Assembly: GCA_018065765.1 (NCBI GenBank)
Contig: JAGHSR010000043.1
Coordinates: forward strand, 1-15,222
DNA: 15,222 nucleotides
Origin: Candidatus Colicola coprequi
Lineage (GTDB): Bacteria; Bacteroidota; Bacteroidia; Bacteroidales; Paludibacteraceae
Direction of reading: 5' to 3'
Positions 5,809-14,471 of this stretch are shown one piece after another; the stretch's first letter is position 1, and each line of letters begins with the position of its first letter. The notes under the pieces are model-generated. The model saw only the letters and a list, made by a program, of their open reading frames with translations, was not told the origin of the DNA and ran no database searches. Made by a program: the position numbers and the translations under genes.

Positions 5809-6755
5809 TGACCCTATCTGTTGTCATAGCAACTTTTAATGGTGCCCGTTTTTTGCGAGAGCAATTGGATAGCATCTATACACAAACACACCTTCCGGAC
5901 GAGGTTGTGGTCAGCGATGATGGATCCACAGATGAAACGCTCACTATTTTGGAGGAATATAAGCAACGCTATGGATTGATATACTCCGTTAACGAACATT
6001 CTTTGGGGGTCAATGGTAACTTCTTTCACGCAATGGAAATGTGTAACGGAGAACTGATTAGCATCTGCGACCAAGACGATATTTGGCTACCACATAAGCT
6101 CGAGACATTGTATGCCCATATTCTGACAATGGATTTGTGCCGCCCTTGTGTGGTCTCATCTTTACGAGAAGACATTGATGCCAATGGAGTGGTTTTCGCT
6201 GCGCAATCCGCTCCTTATACCGAAGGTTGGACAGAGACATTACTAACTTATTCACGCAATCAGGGATGCACGATGCTTTTCAATCGGCTATTACTCAACA
6301 CCCTGATCCCTACCATCTATAACGTCAAGGACGCATTGACTGCTATTTACTATGACGAATGGATAGCGTATGTGGGAGCATTGTTAGGCGAAAAACATAA
6401 CCTGCCCGACAAACTGATGCGATATCGCCATCATGATGCCAATGTGGTTGATGGAGCCCAGCATTATAGACACTTGACCTTTTGCGAAAAAGTACATTAC
6501 TTGCCCACATTCTACGGGTTTATTCCCGATGAACGCTTCATCCCATTAGAAATAGTGTATCACACCTATCAAACTGCTATCTCAGATAGGCATGTTATCG
6601 ATTGCTTGGATAAGATTTGCCGGTGCAATACGTTGACCAACCCATTTCATAAATTGAGTATTATTCTAACCATGAAATGTTTACCTTTGCCCAGAAAAAT
6701 CGCCATCGCCATTAAATCAACGCTGAGTATCACCCTCAAAGCCTGCTTGGAATGA
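5808..6755 (+). CDS. glycosyltransferase family 2, rhamnosyltransferase-like
   Basis: A 315-residue GT-A fold enzyme. The nucleotide-binding start is VVIATFNGARFLREQLDSI, with DDGSTDET at about 37-44 and a metal-binding CDQDDIWLPHKLE stretch at about 87-99. This DQDD-x-W pattern is common in GT2 enzymes that act on O-antigen or capsule repeats, including rhamnosyltransferases. It lacks membrane helices and should work at the cytoplasmic face on a lipid-linked acceptor. The donor and acceptor cannot be assigned. Its ATG overlaps the polymerase stop by one base, and its own stop overlaps the next start as ATGA. Confidence 0.9.
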   Translation: MTLSVVIATFNGARFLREQLDSIYTQTHLPDEVVVSDDGSTDETLTILEEYKQRYGLIYSVNEHSLGVNGNFFHAMEMCNGELISICDQDDIWLPHKLETLYAHILTMDLCRPCVVSSLREDIDANGVVFAAQSAPYTEGWTETLLTYSRNQGCTMLFNRLLLNTLIPTIYNVKDALTAIYYDEWIAYVGALLGEKHNLPDKLMRYRHHDANVVDGAQHYRHLTFCEKVHYLPTFYGFIPDERFIPLEIVYHTYQTAISDRHVIDCLDKICRCNTLTNPFHKLSIILTMKCLPLPRKIAIAIKSTLSITLKACLE

Positions 6756-7723
6756 ACCCGACTCTATCCATTATCATCCCCGCATATAACGTTGTCTCCT
6801 ATCTGGATGCCTGCCTACAAAGCGTAGTGGCACAATCCTTAGCAGACAATCAATATGAAATCATCGTTGTTGATGATGGCTCTACCGATGGCACTTCTGC
6901 TTTGGCAGACGAGTGGAGCAATCGTTTAACCAATCTCGTTGTCTTACACCAACCCAATCAAGGTGTATCTGTAGCACGAAACAACGGCATACAATGTGCT
7001 ACAGGACAGTATATCCTCTTCTTAGACGCGGACGACACCTTAGCTCCCCGGTCCCTGCAACATCCTATTCAATTGGCAATATGTCATCAGTTGGATGTGC
7101 TACGTTTTCAATATGGGGTGTTTGACGAATCCGGAAAAAAGCTACAAAACAGCCTTACATGGGGACAACGCGAGACACTAATGGATGGAAAGTCTTATCT
7201 GGCTCTCCAAAAGAAGTTTCGTGCATACGTGTGGACTTACCTTATTCGTCGAACATCGATTACGCAAACCAATCCTCCGTTATGGTTTGAGCCCGGTGTT
7301 TCGTACGAAGATGTGCGATGGACACCGATACTATTGTGGCATGCCGAGCGAGTGATGATATGTGACAATCAGGTATATCAGTATAAATTGCGTAAAGGAT
7401 CCATTACACATGCCATCGAACTCAAAAAAATACAAATCAATATCAATGAGCAATTCATGGCAGTCGAACGACTGCAACAACTGAAACGCGAATACCAGTC
7501 GTGGGTTATATTCGACCGGCAAATATGGAATATGTGCGAATCAATCTTAACTACCTCCGCCAAACGGGATTATGCTCATCGAAATATGTATATCCAACGT
7601 CTGAAACCGATATTGAATGCCACCCACTACGACCCTCATCTGTTTGACATGATTGATTGTATTAAGAATGGAATAATCCGCCTATCTGCTCCTTTGTATT
7701 GTTTCTTACGACACTATTGCTAA
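6752..7723 (+). CDS. glycosyltransferase family 2
   Basis: A 323-residue GT2 enzyme with the classic motifs in order: LSIIIPAYNVVSYLDACL at the start, VVDDGSTDGT at 39-48, NQGVSVARNNGI at about 69-80, and the metal-binding LDADD at 91-95. The C-terminal half is less conserved and holds a FEPGVSYEDVRW segment near residue 180 that probably includes the catalytic acidic residues. It is most like EpsH/EpsJ-type transferases that add single sugars to an exopolysaccharide repeat unit. It is coupled to the gene before by ATGA, and the next gene starts four bases after its stop. Specificity is unknown. Confidence 0.92.
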   Translation: MNPTLSIIIPAYNVVSYLDACLQSVVAQSLADNQYEIIVVDDGSTDGTSALADEWSNRLTNLVVLHQPNQGVSVARNNGIQCATGQYILFLDADDTLAPRSLQHPIQLAICHQLDVLRFQYGVFDESGKKLQNSLTWGQRETLMDGKSYLALQKKFRAYVWTYLIRRTSITQTNPPLWFEPGVSYEDVRWTPILLWHAERVMICDNQVYQYKLRKGSITHAIELKKIQININEQFMAVERLQQLKREYQSWVIFDRQIWNMCESILTTSAKRDYAHRNMYIQRLKPILNATHYDPHLFDMIDCIKNGIIRLSAPLYCFLRHYC

Positions 7724-7727
7724 TACT

Positions 7728-8471
7728 ATGATACCTAAGATTATACACTATTGCTGGTTTGGTGGAGGACCTTTGCCACAGGAAGCCAAACGTTGTATCG
7801 AATCATGGAAAAAGTTCTTCCCTGACTATATCATCAAGCACTGGGACGAAAGTAACTTTGACGTGACTGCAAACTCCTTTGTTGCAGATGCCTACAAAGC
7901 CAAAAAATATGCTTTCGTCAGCGATTATGCCCGCTTTGCTATTTTATATGAGTATGGCGGCTTGTACTTTGACACCGATGTGGAGATTATTCAACCCATG
8001 GACGACATTGTGAGTCAAGGTGCCTTCATGGGATGTGAACTTTCGCCCACCGTCCATGATAATACGATTTTAGTGGCAGCAGGATTGGGGTTAGGTGTGG
8101 AAGCCGGACATCCTATTTACAAAGAGCTGCTTGACGAATACCAGCAAATGGCATTCGCTGATAAATTTGGCAAACCCACCAAAACCGTCGTGCATGTGGG
8201 AACCGAAGTACTCAAACGACATGGTTTGCAGAATACGGACCAAGTACAACAAGTAGAGGGAATATGGATCTATCCCAAACCCTATTTTTGCCCCATTGAT
8301 TATGATGGTCATCTCCATCTAAGTCCATGTACCCGCTCTATTCACTATTATGCCGGCACGTGGCGTTCGCCTTTTTACAACAAAATGCGCAAGTGGACCT
8401 TGCAACTGATGGGAGTGAAAGGGAAAGAACGTATCGCCCGACTATTACATAAATTAGGTAAAAAGTATTGA
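7728..8471 (+). CDS. GT32-type glycosyltransferase with DXD motif
   Basis: A 247-residue enzyme of the OCH1/capsular-sugar-transferase type (Gly_transf_sug, PF04488). The start is MIPKIIHYCWFGGGPLP, a hallmark of the family, followed by SWKKFFPDYIIKHWDE, then SDYARFAILYEYGGLYFDTDVE, which contains the DXD metal site (Asp82-Thr-Asp84). In bacteria these enzymes commonly add galactose, mannose or N-acetyl sugars to capsule or O-antigen units; the exact sugar cannot be read from sequence. It lies four bases after the previous gene and one base before the next. Confidence 0.93.
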   Translation: MIPKIIHYCWFGGGPLPQEAKRCIESWKKFFPDYIIKHWDESNFDVTANSFVADAYKAKKYAFVSDYARFAILYEYGGLYFDTDVEIIQPMDDIVSQGAFMGCELSPTVHDNTILVAAGLGLGVEAGHPIYKELLDEYQQMAFADKFGKPTKTVVHVGTEVLKRHGLQNTDQVQQVEGIWIYPKPYFCPIDYDGHLHLSPCTRSIHYYAGTWRSPFYNKMRKWTLQLMGVKGKERIARLLHKLGKKY

Positions 8472-8472
8472 T

Positions 8473-9600
8473 ATGAAAATCGTTCTTTGTGACAATCGTT
8501 TAGGAGGTCTGCTCGGATTTAGACGCGAAGTTATTCTCCATTTGGTGGAGCAGGGATATCAGGTTACTTTGGTCGCTCCGCGTGCAACAACCAACTGGGA
8601 CATGGTTGGAAAACCTTTACCCTGCGTTCGCATAGTCAATGTCCCAATGAGCCCCAGCGGATTAAATCCTTTTACCGATCTACGCACCTATCTTGCCTAT
8701 CGGCGTATTTTTCGTGAAATAAAACCTGATATCGTATTTACCTATACCATCAAACCAAATATCTATGCCGGCTTGGCTGCCAAATCACTCAACATCAAGT
8801 GCGTAAGTATGTTTGCCGGTTTAGGGTATATCTTTGAGGGAGACAATTTCCTGCGCCGACAGATTATACGATTTTACAAGTGGGGCGTGAGTGGATCCAA
8901 ATACGTGTTGGTGCTCAATCAAATGATACATGATCAATTATTGGCAAAAAAAATCGTAAACGAGGAACGGATAATTTTGCTCTCGGGTGGCGAAGGTATC
9001 AACCTGGATGAGTTTCCCTATTCCGAAACCAATTATACATCCGGTATTCGTTTTGTTCTGCTTGCTCGAGTACTATACGACAAAGGTTATACCGAATTTG
9101 TACAAGCAGCCAAGGTTATTCACCGTCAGTTCAAAAACACCTACTTCGAGATTTTGGGACCGTTGGCCTATGACAGCCCGATGGGCGTGGAAGATGCGGT
9201 GTTTGAAGCCGACCGTACTGCAGGATATTTCCGCTATCTGGGAGTAACCAATGCAGTGCAAGAATTCCTATCCAGCCCCAATGTGGTGCTTGTTCTCCCA
9301 TCCTACCACGAGGGGATGAGTCGCTCTCTCATGGAAGGACTGGCTGTCGGAAGACCTATCATCACTACCGATATACCCGGTTGCAGAGAAACCGTTGAGG
9401 AAGGTAAAAACGGATATCTTGTCCCCAAGGCTGACACAAGCAAACTGATAGCCGCCATCAAGCGTTTTATAGCGCTCCCCGAAAAGGAAAAAGAACGTAT
9501 GGCTTCCTATAGCCGCCATATAGCTGAAACCAAATTTGATGTTCAAAATGTGATACAGGTCTATGATCAAATCATAGAAAAACTGAAAACCTTATGTTAA
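8473..9600 (+). CDS. GT4 glycosyltransferase (PglA/WbpX-like GT-B enzyme)
   Basis: A 375-residue GT-B enzyme with two Rossmann-like halves. The N-terminal half (about 1-175) opens MKIVLCDNRLGGLLGFRREV and holds a FTYTIKPNIYAGLAAK segment typical of glyco_trans_4-like N-domains. The C-terminal half begins near residue 190 with FVLLARVLYDKGYTEF, giving the phosphate-contacting Arg199 and Lys204. It carries the E-x7-E motif at Glu280 and Glu288 in SYHEGMSRSLMEGLAVGRP. Such retaining transferases, close to PglA and WbpX types, add the second or later sugar to an undecaprenyl-linked acceptor. The start is one base after the previous stop; its end overlaps the next gene by seven bases. Confidence 0.92.
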   Translation: MKIVLCDNRLGGLLGFRREVILHLVEQGYQVTLVAPRATTNWDMVGKPLPCVRIVNVPMSPSGLNPFTDLRTYLAYRRIFREIKPDIVFTYTIKPNIYAGLAAKSLNIKCVSMFAGLGYIFEGDNFLRRQIIRFYKWGVSGSKYVLVLNQMIHDQLLAKKIVNEERIILLSGGEGINLDEFPYSETNYTSGIRFVLLARVLYDKGYTEFVQAAKVIHRQFKNTYFEILGPLAYDSPMGVEDAVFEADRTAGYFRYLGVTNAVQEFLSSPNVVLVLPSYHEGMSRSLMEGLAVGRPIITTDIPGCRETVEEGKNGYLVPKADTSKLIAAIKRFIALPEKEKERMASYSRHIAETKFDVQNVIQVYDQIIEKLKTLC

Positions 9601-10421
9601 ATGTGTCCATTGTCCTATATCATCCCATCGTGCCACAAGTAACTCGCTTATGCGAGGAACTGCTACAGGCCAAGTGTGTACGTAAGGTATTTCTGATAGA
9701 TAATTCCCCGATGAAATCAGAAGAATTTGACAATTTGGATAGAAAAATTTCATATCAATGGCAACAAGGACAAAATCTCGGTTACGGACGAGGACACAAC
9801 ATCGCCATTCGCGAAAGTGTTTACTATAACACTCCCTTTCACCTTGTTATCAATGCTGATGTGTGGATCAAAGCCGCAGACTTAGATGTACTGCATCAAT
9901 TCATTACCTTGCATGCAGCTGTGGGTAGCTTAATGCCCAAGATTGTTTATCCCAATGGTGAACTACAATACCTTTGCAAACTCCTTCCAACTCCCGCAAT
10001 CTTGGTTGGCAGACGTTTTTTACCCCAATGGCTCATGCGCAGATGTAATGAACGCTATGAGTTGCGATTCACCGGATATGACAAGCCCATGAATGTTCCC
10101 TATCTGAGCGGCTGTTTCATGTTGTTGCGTACAGAAGCAGTCCTAAAAGCCCGGTTGTTTGATGAGCGATATTTTATGTATCCGGAGGATATGGATCTTA
10201 CACGTACAATTCATCGGGATTATTTGACCCTTTATTATCCGGCTATCACGGTTGTACACGACCATGCACGCGAGTCATATCATTCTTGGCAGATGACCCG
10301 AGTGCACATAATCAACATGTGCCGCTATTTCAACAAGTGGGGATGGTTATTCGACAAGGAACGTCGTCTGATGAATCGTTTGACATTGCAATATCTCTCT
10401 GAGGCAAATTCCCCCACTTAG
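9594..10421 (+). CDS. GT2 glycosyltransferase, WbbL/rhamnosyltransferase-like
   Basis: A 275-residue inverting GT2 enzyme of the WbbL-like group. Seen in order: NVSIVLYHP at the start, LIDNSP near 34-39, NLGYGRGHNIAIRE at about 61-74, INADVWI at 86-92 in place of a strict DXD, GCFMLLRTEAV near 173-183, and YPEDMDLTRTIHR at about 196-208. The NLGYGRGHN and PEDxD motifs are shared with dTDP-rhamnose transferases, but GlcNAc or other sugars are possible. It is the last gene of the operon. Its final 92 bases overlap, on the opposite strand, the end of the dihydrouridine synthase gene, and no terminator is seen after it. Confidence 0.9.
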   Translation: MLNVSIVLYHPIVPQVTRLCEELLQAKCVRKVFLIDNSPMKSEEFDNLDRKISYQWQQGQNLGYGRGHNIAIRESVYYNTPFHLVINADVWIKAADLDVLHQFITLHAAVGSLMPKIVYPNGELQYLCKLLPTPAILVGRRFLPQWLMRRCNERYELRFTGYDKPMNVPYLSGCFMLLRTEAVLKARLFDERYFMYPEDMDLTRTIHRDYLTLYYPAITVVHDHARESYHSWQMTRVHIINMCRYFNKWGWLFDKERRLMNRLTLQYLSEANSPT

Positions 10422-11373
10422 CGACTATCTCATCCATGATCTGAAACACTTCATCCTTGCTGTCTGCGCGTAGTAAGGCGATGCGTGTTTGCTTGAAATC
10501 ATACAGACCCTTAAAAACAGGCGAATTGGCAAAATGCCGACGGGAATGTACTATCCCTTTACGCTCATCACCTATCCACTCAATGCTCCGACATACGTGT
10601 TCCTTGAGAATATCAACGCACCACTGCATGTTACGTTGAGGCACTTCGCTTCCATCCAAATACCTACGAATATCATCAAATATCCATGGGTTGCCAAATG
10701 TGGCACGGCCTATCATAATGGCATCCACCCCATATCGTTCAAAACACTCTTTAGCACGCTGAGGGGTTGTTATATCCCCATTCCCAATGATGGGTATATG
10801 CATTCGAGGATTATTCTTAACATCACCTATCAATGTCCAATCTGCCTGTCCGGTGTACATCTGACTACGTGTGCGCCCATGGATAGCAAGCTCCTGTATG
10901 CCGCAATCTTGCAACGCTTCAGCTAAATCGACAATGATCTTCTGCTCATCGTTCCAGCCCAATCGTGTCTTGACTGTTACCGGAGTTCTGACTGAATCTA
11001 CCACAGCACGCGTGATTTCCAACATCTTGGGTACATCACGCAACAAACCGGCACCGGCACCTTTGCCAGCTACTTTCTTTACCGGACAACCGAAGTTAAT
11101 ATCGATAAAATCGGGTTTGGCTGTCTCCACTATTTGTGCCGCATCTGCCATAGATGCTGCATCTTTGCCGTAAATCTGTATGGCAACGGGACGTTCCTCG
11201 TCCGAAATGCGCAATTTACGTGTGGTTGACTCAACATCCCTAACCAACGCATCGGCATTGACAAACTCGGTATATACTCTATCAGCCCCGAACCGCTTGC
11301 ATAGTAACCGAAAAGCAGGGTCGGTCACATCTTCCATTGGAGCAAGATAAAGTGGATTTTTATTTGGTTTCAT
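10330..11373 (-). CDS. dus: tRNA-dihydrouridine synthase
   Basis: A 347-residue FMN-dependent TIM-barrel enzyme that reduces uridines in the D-loop region of tRNA. Motifs: LAPMEDVTDPAFRLLCKRFG at 10-29, EFVNADALVRD at 36-46, IQIYGKD near 66, the catalytic cysteine in DINFGCPVKK (Cys96), KTRLGW at 135-140, the FMN-phosphate site NGDI near 198, and IGRATFGNPW near 221. The usual family end lies near residue 320; the last 30 or so residues are encoded opposite the end of the convergent glycosyltransferase gene and look like an added tail. The ATG lies 14 bases inside the upstream HD-protein gene, so translation is probably coupled. The DusB-like subgroup is likely, but substrate position is not decided here. 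Confidence 0.93.
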   Translation of the reverse strand: MKPNKNPLYLAPMEDVTDPAFRLLCKRFGADRVYTEFVNADALVRDVESTTRKLRISDEERPVAIQIYGKDAASMADAAQIVETAKPDFIDINFGCPVKKVAGKGAGAGLLRDVPKMLEITRAVVDSVRTPVTVKTRLGWNDEQKIIVDLAEALQDCGIQELAIHGRTRSQMYTGQADWTLIGDVKNNPRMHIPIIGNGDITTPQRAKECFERYGVDAIMIGRATFGNPWIFDDIRRYLDGSEVPQRNMQWCVDILKEHVCRSIEWIGDERKGIVHSRRHFANSPVFKGLYDFKQTRIALLRADSKDEVFQIMDEIVAKWGNLPQRDIAMSNDSSDDVPCRITIPTC

Positions 11374-13318
11374 CGGTATTTTTAACTATTTCAGGATATT
11401 GAATGCGATGATGGTAAATAGTGATAAGTTTTTGCTTAAACACCTGTTTGATCTCTTCTACATCACGGAACGAAAGAGGAGACATAGAGTATTGCTCATT
11501 CTCAATCTGCTGATTGATCATATCATCCACCATTCGACTAATCTGTTCTTCAGTGTATTCCTTCAGGCTTCTTGATCGTGCTTCTATCGCATCTGCCATC
11601 ATTAGGATACATTCTTCCTTGGTTTGTGGCTTGGGACCCTTGTAAGAAAACAACTTCTTATCAACCTCTACATTAGGATTTTGATTCACTTCCGAATTAT
11701 AAAAGTACTTAACCATTGATTTGCCATGGTGAGTTGAAATAAAACGGATAATGACAGGAGGTAAATGGTGCTTTTTAGCTATACGTATGCCCTCTTCCAC
11801 ATGGTTGATAACCACTTGTGCCGCTTTCTGATTGGTCATAGTGAGCAACGGATTAACATCATTACTTTGATTTTCTGTATAGTAATGCGGCATGGATATT
11901 TTGCCTATATCGTGATACAACGCACCTGCACGCACCAATAGAGCGTTTGCTTCAATTCGTTTTGCTGCTTCTGTAGCCAGATTACTAACCTGCAACGAGT
12001 GTTGAAATGTACCCGGAGCTTTCTCGGCAAACTCATGCATCAAGTTGGAGTTGACATTGCTAAGTTCTACCAACGTGATGCCACTTACCAAACGGAATGT
12101 TTGTTCAAACAGAAAGATGAATCCGTATGCAAATACTACTAAAATACCTTCTATCAGCGTGTAAGCCAGAATCGTCCAATCCCATGTCCATTCCATGGTT
12201 CCATTGACCTGAATACACATTCCTGCTATAGAAATCATCAAAAAAGCTATCATTACATAGAGTGCTGTACGGATGAGTTGTGCCCGTTGACTCATATCTT
12301 TTAGACTCGCCACTGCCACACTACCTATTGATAATTGTGTTAGTATGAATATGAAAGGAGACGGCATTGCTACTGCCACGATGAGAATGGTTGCCAAATT
12401 GACCATGTAGGCAGTCCGTGAATCAAAAAACACACGCGTTGCAATGGGAATCCATACGAACGGGATAAATAGTATTGCATGACTGTATGTGTAATTGTTC
12501 GTGTAACGCATGGTGATGAACGTACCGGCTGTAAAAATGAATATGATCAGGCAGAAAAACAGCACGTTCTTTAAACGCCACAGATTACGTCTGAATACCA
12601 TCATGTACACCACCAGAATCCCCATTACAACCAGTGTGAGCATCAAGCGACCGGCACGTACCGGCATGGTGACATCGGTTTCGTATTTTTCAGCATGATA
12701 GCGTACATAGGAGACAAGCATTTGTTGTGTCTCGGAGGTAATAATCTCGCCGTGGTCGATAATCTTCTGCCCCATTTGCACCATCCCTTGGGTGGAAGAG
12801 ACCGTGGCTAAAATACTTTCACGAACACGTTGTGATTGTATGGAATCATATTGCAAATTGGGCTGTACCTCTTTCCCCATTTGCACATAGGCAGTCTTAG
12901 GTGTTAAGATCGAGGAAACATCTATCAGTTTGGCAGTGTGCCTTCCACCAACAACAGATATCTTTTCGTACCCGCCGACTTGCAGTTGTTCCAATTCTTG
13001 GGCAGACATAACGTATTTGAAATCGGGAAGTCGCTTGGTAAGAGTATAGTATGGGTGGTAGTTTTTGAGAGCCTCTTTTTGCTCTATTGCTAGCGACTCA
13101 TCCGTTTTGTAAATAGGGAAATCGGTGTCGGCTGTTAACTCTTCGTAGGTCCAAGGTTTTCCTATTTCAAAAGTGTACTCAGGTGCTACACTATCAATCG
13201 GCATCAACCACCATCCGGCTATGGCAACCAGTACAAAAATACTTGCATTGAATATGTCATACAAAATGCTTGAATAGTGAGAAAGTCTGTTTCCAAAATC
13301 ATCCCAAGGTCTTGTCAT
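11360..13318 (-). CDS. 7TM-HD (HDIG) membrane phosphodiesterase, PgpH-like
   Basis: A 652-residue membrane protein with the full 7TMR-HD layout. A first helix at about 24-40 is followed by an extracytoplasmic 7TMR-HDED domain (about 41-222), a cluster of six or so further helices between about 224 and 405, and a cytoplasmic HD domain (about 435-610). Metal-binding residues visible are His440, His469-Asp470 within ALYHDIGK, His506, His518, His530-His531 and Asp576. In Listeria, PgpH of this architecture hydrolyses the second messenger c-di-AMP; the same activity here is inference from homology. No diadenylate cyclase gene is in view. The start forms an ATGA overlap with the end of tadA, and its end overlaps dus by 14 bases. 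Confidence 0.93.
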   Translation of the reverse strand: MTRPWDDFGNRLSHYSSILYDIFNASIFVLVAIAGWWLMPIDSVAPEYTFEIGKPWTYEELTADTDFPIYKTDESLAIEQKEALKNYHPYYTLTKRLPDFKYVMSAQELEQLQVGGYEKISVVGGRHTAKLIDVSSILTPKTAYVQMGKEVQPNLQYDSIQSQRVRESILATVSSTQGMVQMGQKIIDHGEIITSETQQMLVSYVRYHAEKYETDVTMPVRAGRLMLTLVVMGILVVYMMVFRRNLWRLKNVLFFCLIIFIFTAGTFITMRYTNNYTYSHAILFIPFVWIPIATRVFFDSRTAYMVNLATILIVAVAMPSPFIFILTQLSIGSVAVASLKDMSQRAQLIRTALYVMIAFLMISIAGMCIQVNGTMEWTWDWTILAYTLIEGILVVFAYGFIFLFEQTFRLVSGITLVELSNVNSNLMHEFAEKAPGTFQHSLQVSNLATEAAKRIEANALLVRAGALYHDIGKISMPHYYTENQSNDVNPLLTMTNQKAAQVVINHVEEGIRIAKKHHLPPVIIRFISTHHGKSMVKYFYNSEVNQNPNVEVDKKLFSYKGPKPQTKEECILMMADAIEARSRSLKEYTEEQISRMVDDMINQQIENEQYSMSPLSFRDVEEIKQVFKQKLITIYHHRIQYPEIVKNTDETK

Positions 13319-13761
13319 AGTCGTTTTTTCTTAAAAAAAGTTTGTATTAGAGATTTACATTCGTCCTCTTTTATTCCCGATGAAACCGTACATTTCGGGT
13401 GCAGAGTATTAGGGGCAAATAGAGTATAACCACGTTTGTCGTCAGCCGCACCATATACGACACGTCTGATTTGTGCCCAACCTATGGCACCTGCACACAT
13501 AGCACATGGTTCAATCGTAACATATAGCGTGCTGTCGTTCAAGTATTTGCCTCCTAATGTTTGTGCAGCAGCCGTGATGGCCTGTATCTCTGCATGCGCT
13601 GTTACATCCTGCAATGTTTCTGTCAAATTGTGCCCCCGTCCTATAATTTGCCCATTAGACACAATAACACATCCAATAGGTATTTCACCGGATTGATTGG
13701 CTTTCTGAGCTTCTTGCAATGCCATAGCCATATATTTTTCATCTTCTTCCATAGCGAACAT
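13315..13761 (-). CDS. tadA: tRNA adenosine(34) deaminase TadA
   Basis: A 148-residue zinc deaminase of the cytidine/deoxycytidylate deaminase fold. The HAE motif (His56, Glu58) and PCAMC motif (Cys86, Cys89) supply the zinc ligands and catalytic glutamate; EIPIGCVIV (26-34) is the usual strand before the active site. The enzyme converts A34 to inosine in the tRNA-Arg(ACG) anticodon. In Bacteroidetes this family has also been named guanine deaminase-like, but the GAIGWAQIRRVVYGAADDKRG stretch suits TadA. The ATG at 13761 follows three bases after the end of the prenylglyceryl-phosphate synthase gene; an in-frame ATG at 13752 is possible. It overlaps the HD-protein gene by four bases. Confidence 0.92.
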   Translation of the reverse strand: MFAMEEDEKYMAMALQEAQKANQSGEIPIGCVIVSNGQIIGRGHNLTETLQDVTAHAEIQAITAAAQTLGGKYLNDSTLYVTIEPCAMCAGAIGWAQIRRVVYGAADDKRGYTLFAPNTLHPKCTVSSGIKEDECKSLIQTFFKKKRL

Positions 13762-13764
13762 CGG

Positions 13765-14471
13765 TTAAGAGTGTAGGGCTTGGGCAAATAGAGGAATTTC
13801 ATGGGCATGCTGCTCAAAGTAATTCCCTATCACCACTATATCTGCTCCGGCATCTTTGGCAGATAACATTTGTGTGATTGTACGTATTCCGCCCCCCACA
13901 ACCAATGGGATGTTGATGTGGTGCTTTACACCGCGAATTATATCGATGGATACAGGGTTTTTCGCTCCACTGCCTGCTTCCAATATACCAACTCTTTTCC
14001 TAATAATTCAGCCGCTATCGCTGTATCGGTAATCGTTTTTATGTCATTGGCAGCAAGAGGTAGCGAGTGGCTGACCTTCATCACACTACTACTCGTTCCC
14101 CCATCAATAAGGATGTATCCCATAGGTATCGTTTCCAAACCGGAGTCTTTAACTTGTTGAGCACATGCTATATGCTGCCCTATCAGCAACTCCGCATTGC
14201 GACTACTCATTACGGACAAAAACAATAGGGCATCCGCTGCCGAGCAAATCTGATTAAGGTTGCCAGGAAACAGAACAATAGGTTTGCTGGTGTGAGTGCG
14301 CAGTTGCTGAATAAATCCATTATCACACCCACCGGTACTTCCTCCCACGAATACTAAATCAGCACTATTGAGGAATGGATAACTGTCGGTGTGTTTGTCA
14401 GGGTCCACCAACACAGCCAGCAGACATTGCCGATTCGTCCGAGCGGTTTGTATATAATTTAGTACGTCCAT
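13765..14471 (-). pseudogene. GGGP synthase / PcrB family gene, split by a one-base frameshift
   Basis: Two overlapping frames together make one complete enzyme of about 235 residues. The 5' frame (14471 down to about 13983) holds LVDPDK, GGSTGG, FPGN, GYILIDGGTSSS and AAELLGKELVY, then wrongly continues to a stop at 13938. The rest (LEAGSGAKNP, PLVVGGGIRT, DIVVIGNYFE) is in another frame from 13983 to 13765. Restoring one base, for example TATTTGG where TATTGG stands (13985-13980), joins them. The family couples sn-glycerol-1-phosphate to a prenyl diphosphate (PcrB in Bacilli, group II GGGPS in Bacteroidetes). All key motifs survive, so the break is recent or a sequencing error; no classical slippery site is seen. 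The gene overlaps gldD by 13 bases and ends three bases before tadA. Confidence 0.85.

Noticed and set aside
10489..10926. A 145-codon plus-strand frame inside dus
   Set aside because: It lies opposite a well-conserved dihydrouridine synthase and shows no family resemblance or promoter.
13960..13990. Programmed -1 frameshifting in the GGGP synthase gene
   Set aside because: There is no X-XXY-YYZ heptamer at the break and no obvious downstream stem; a deletion or sequencing error is simpler.
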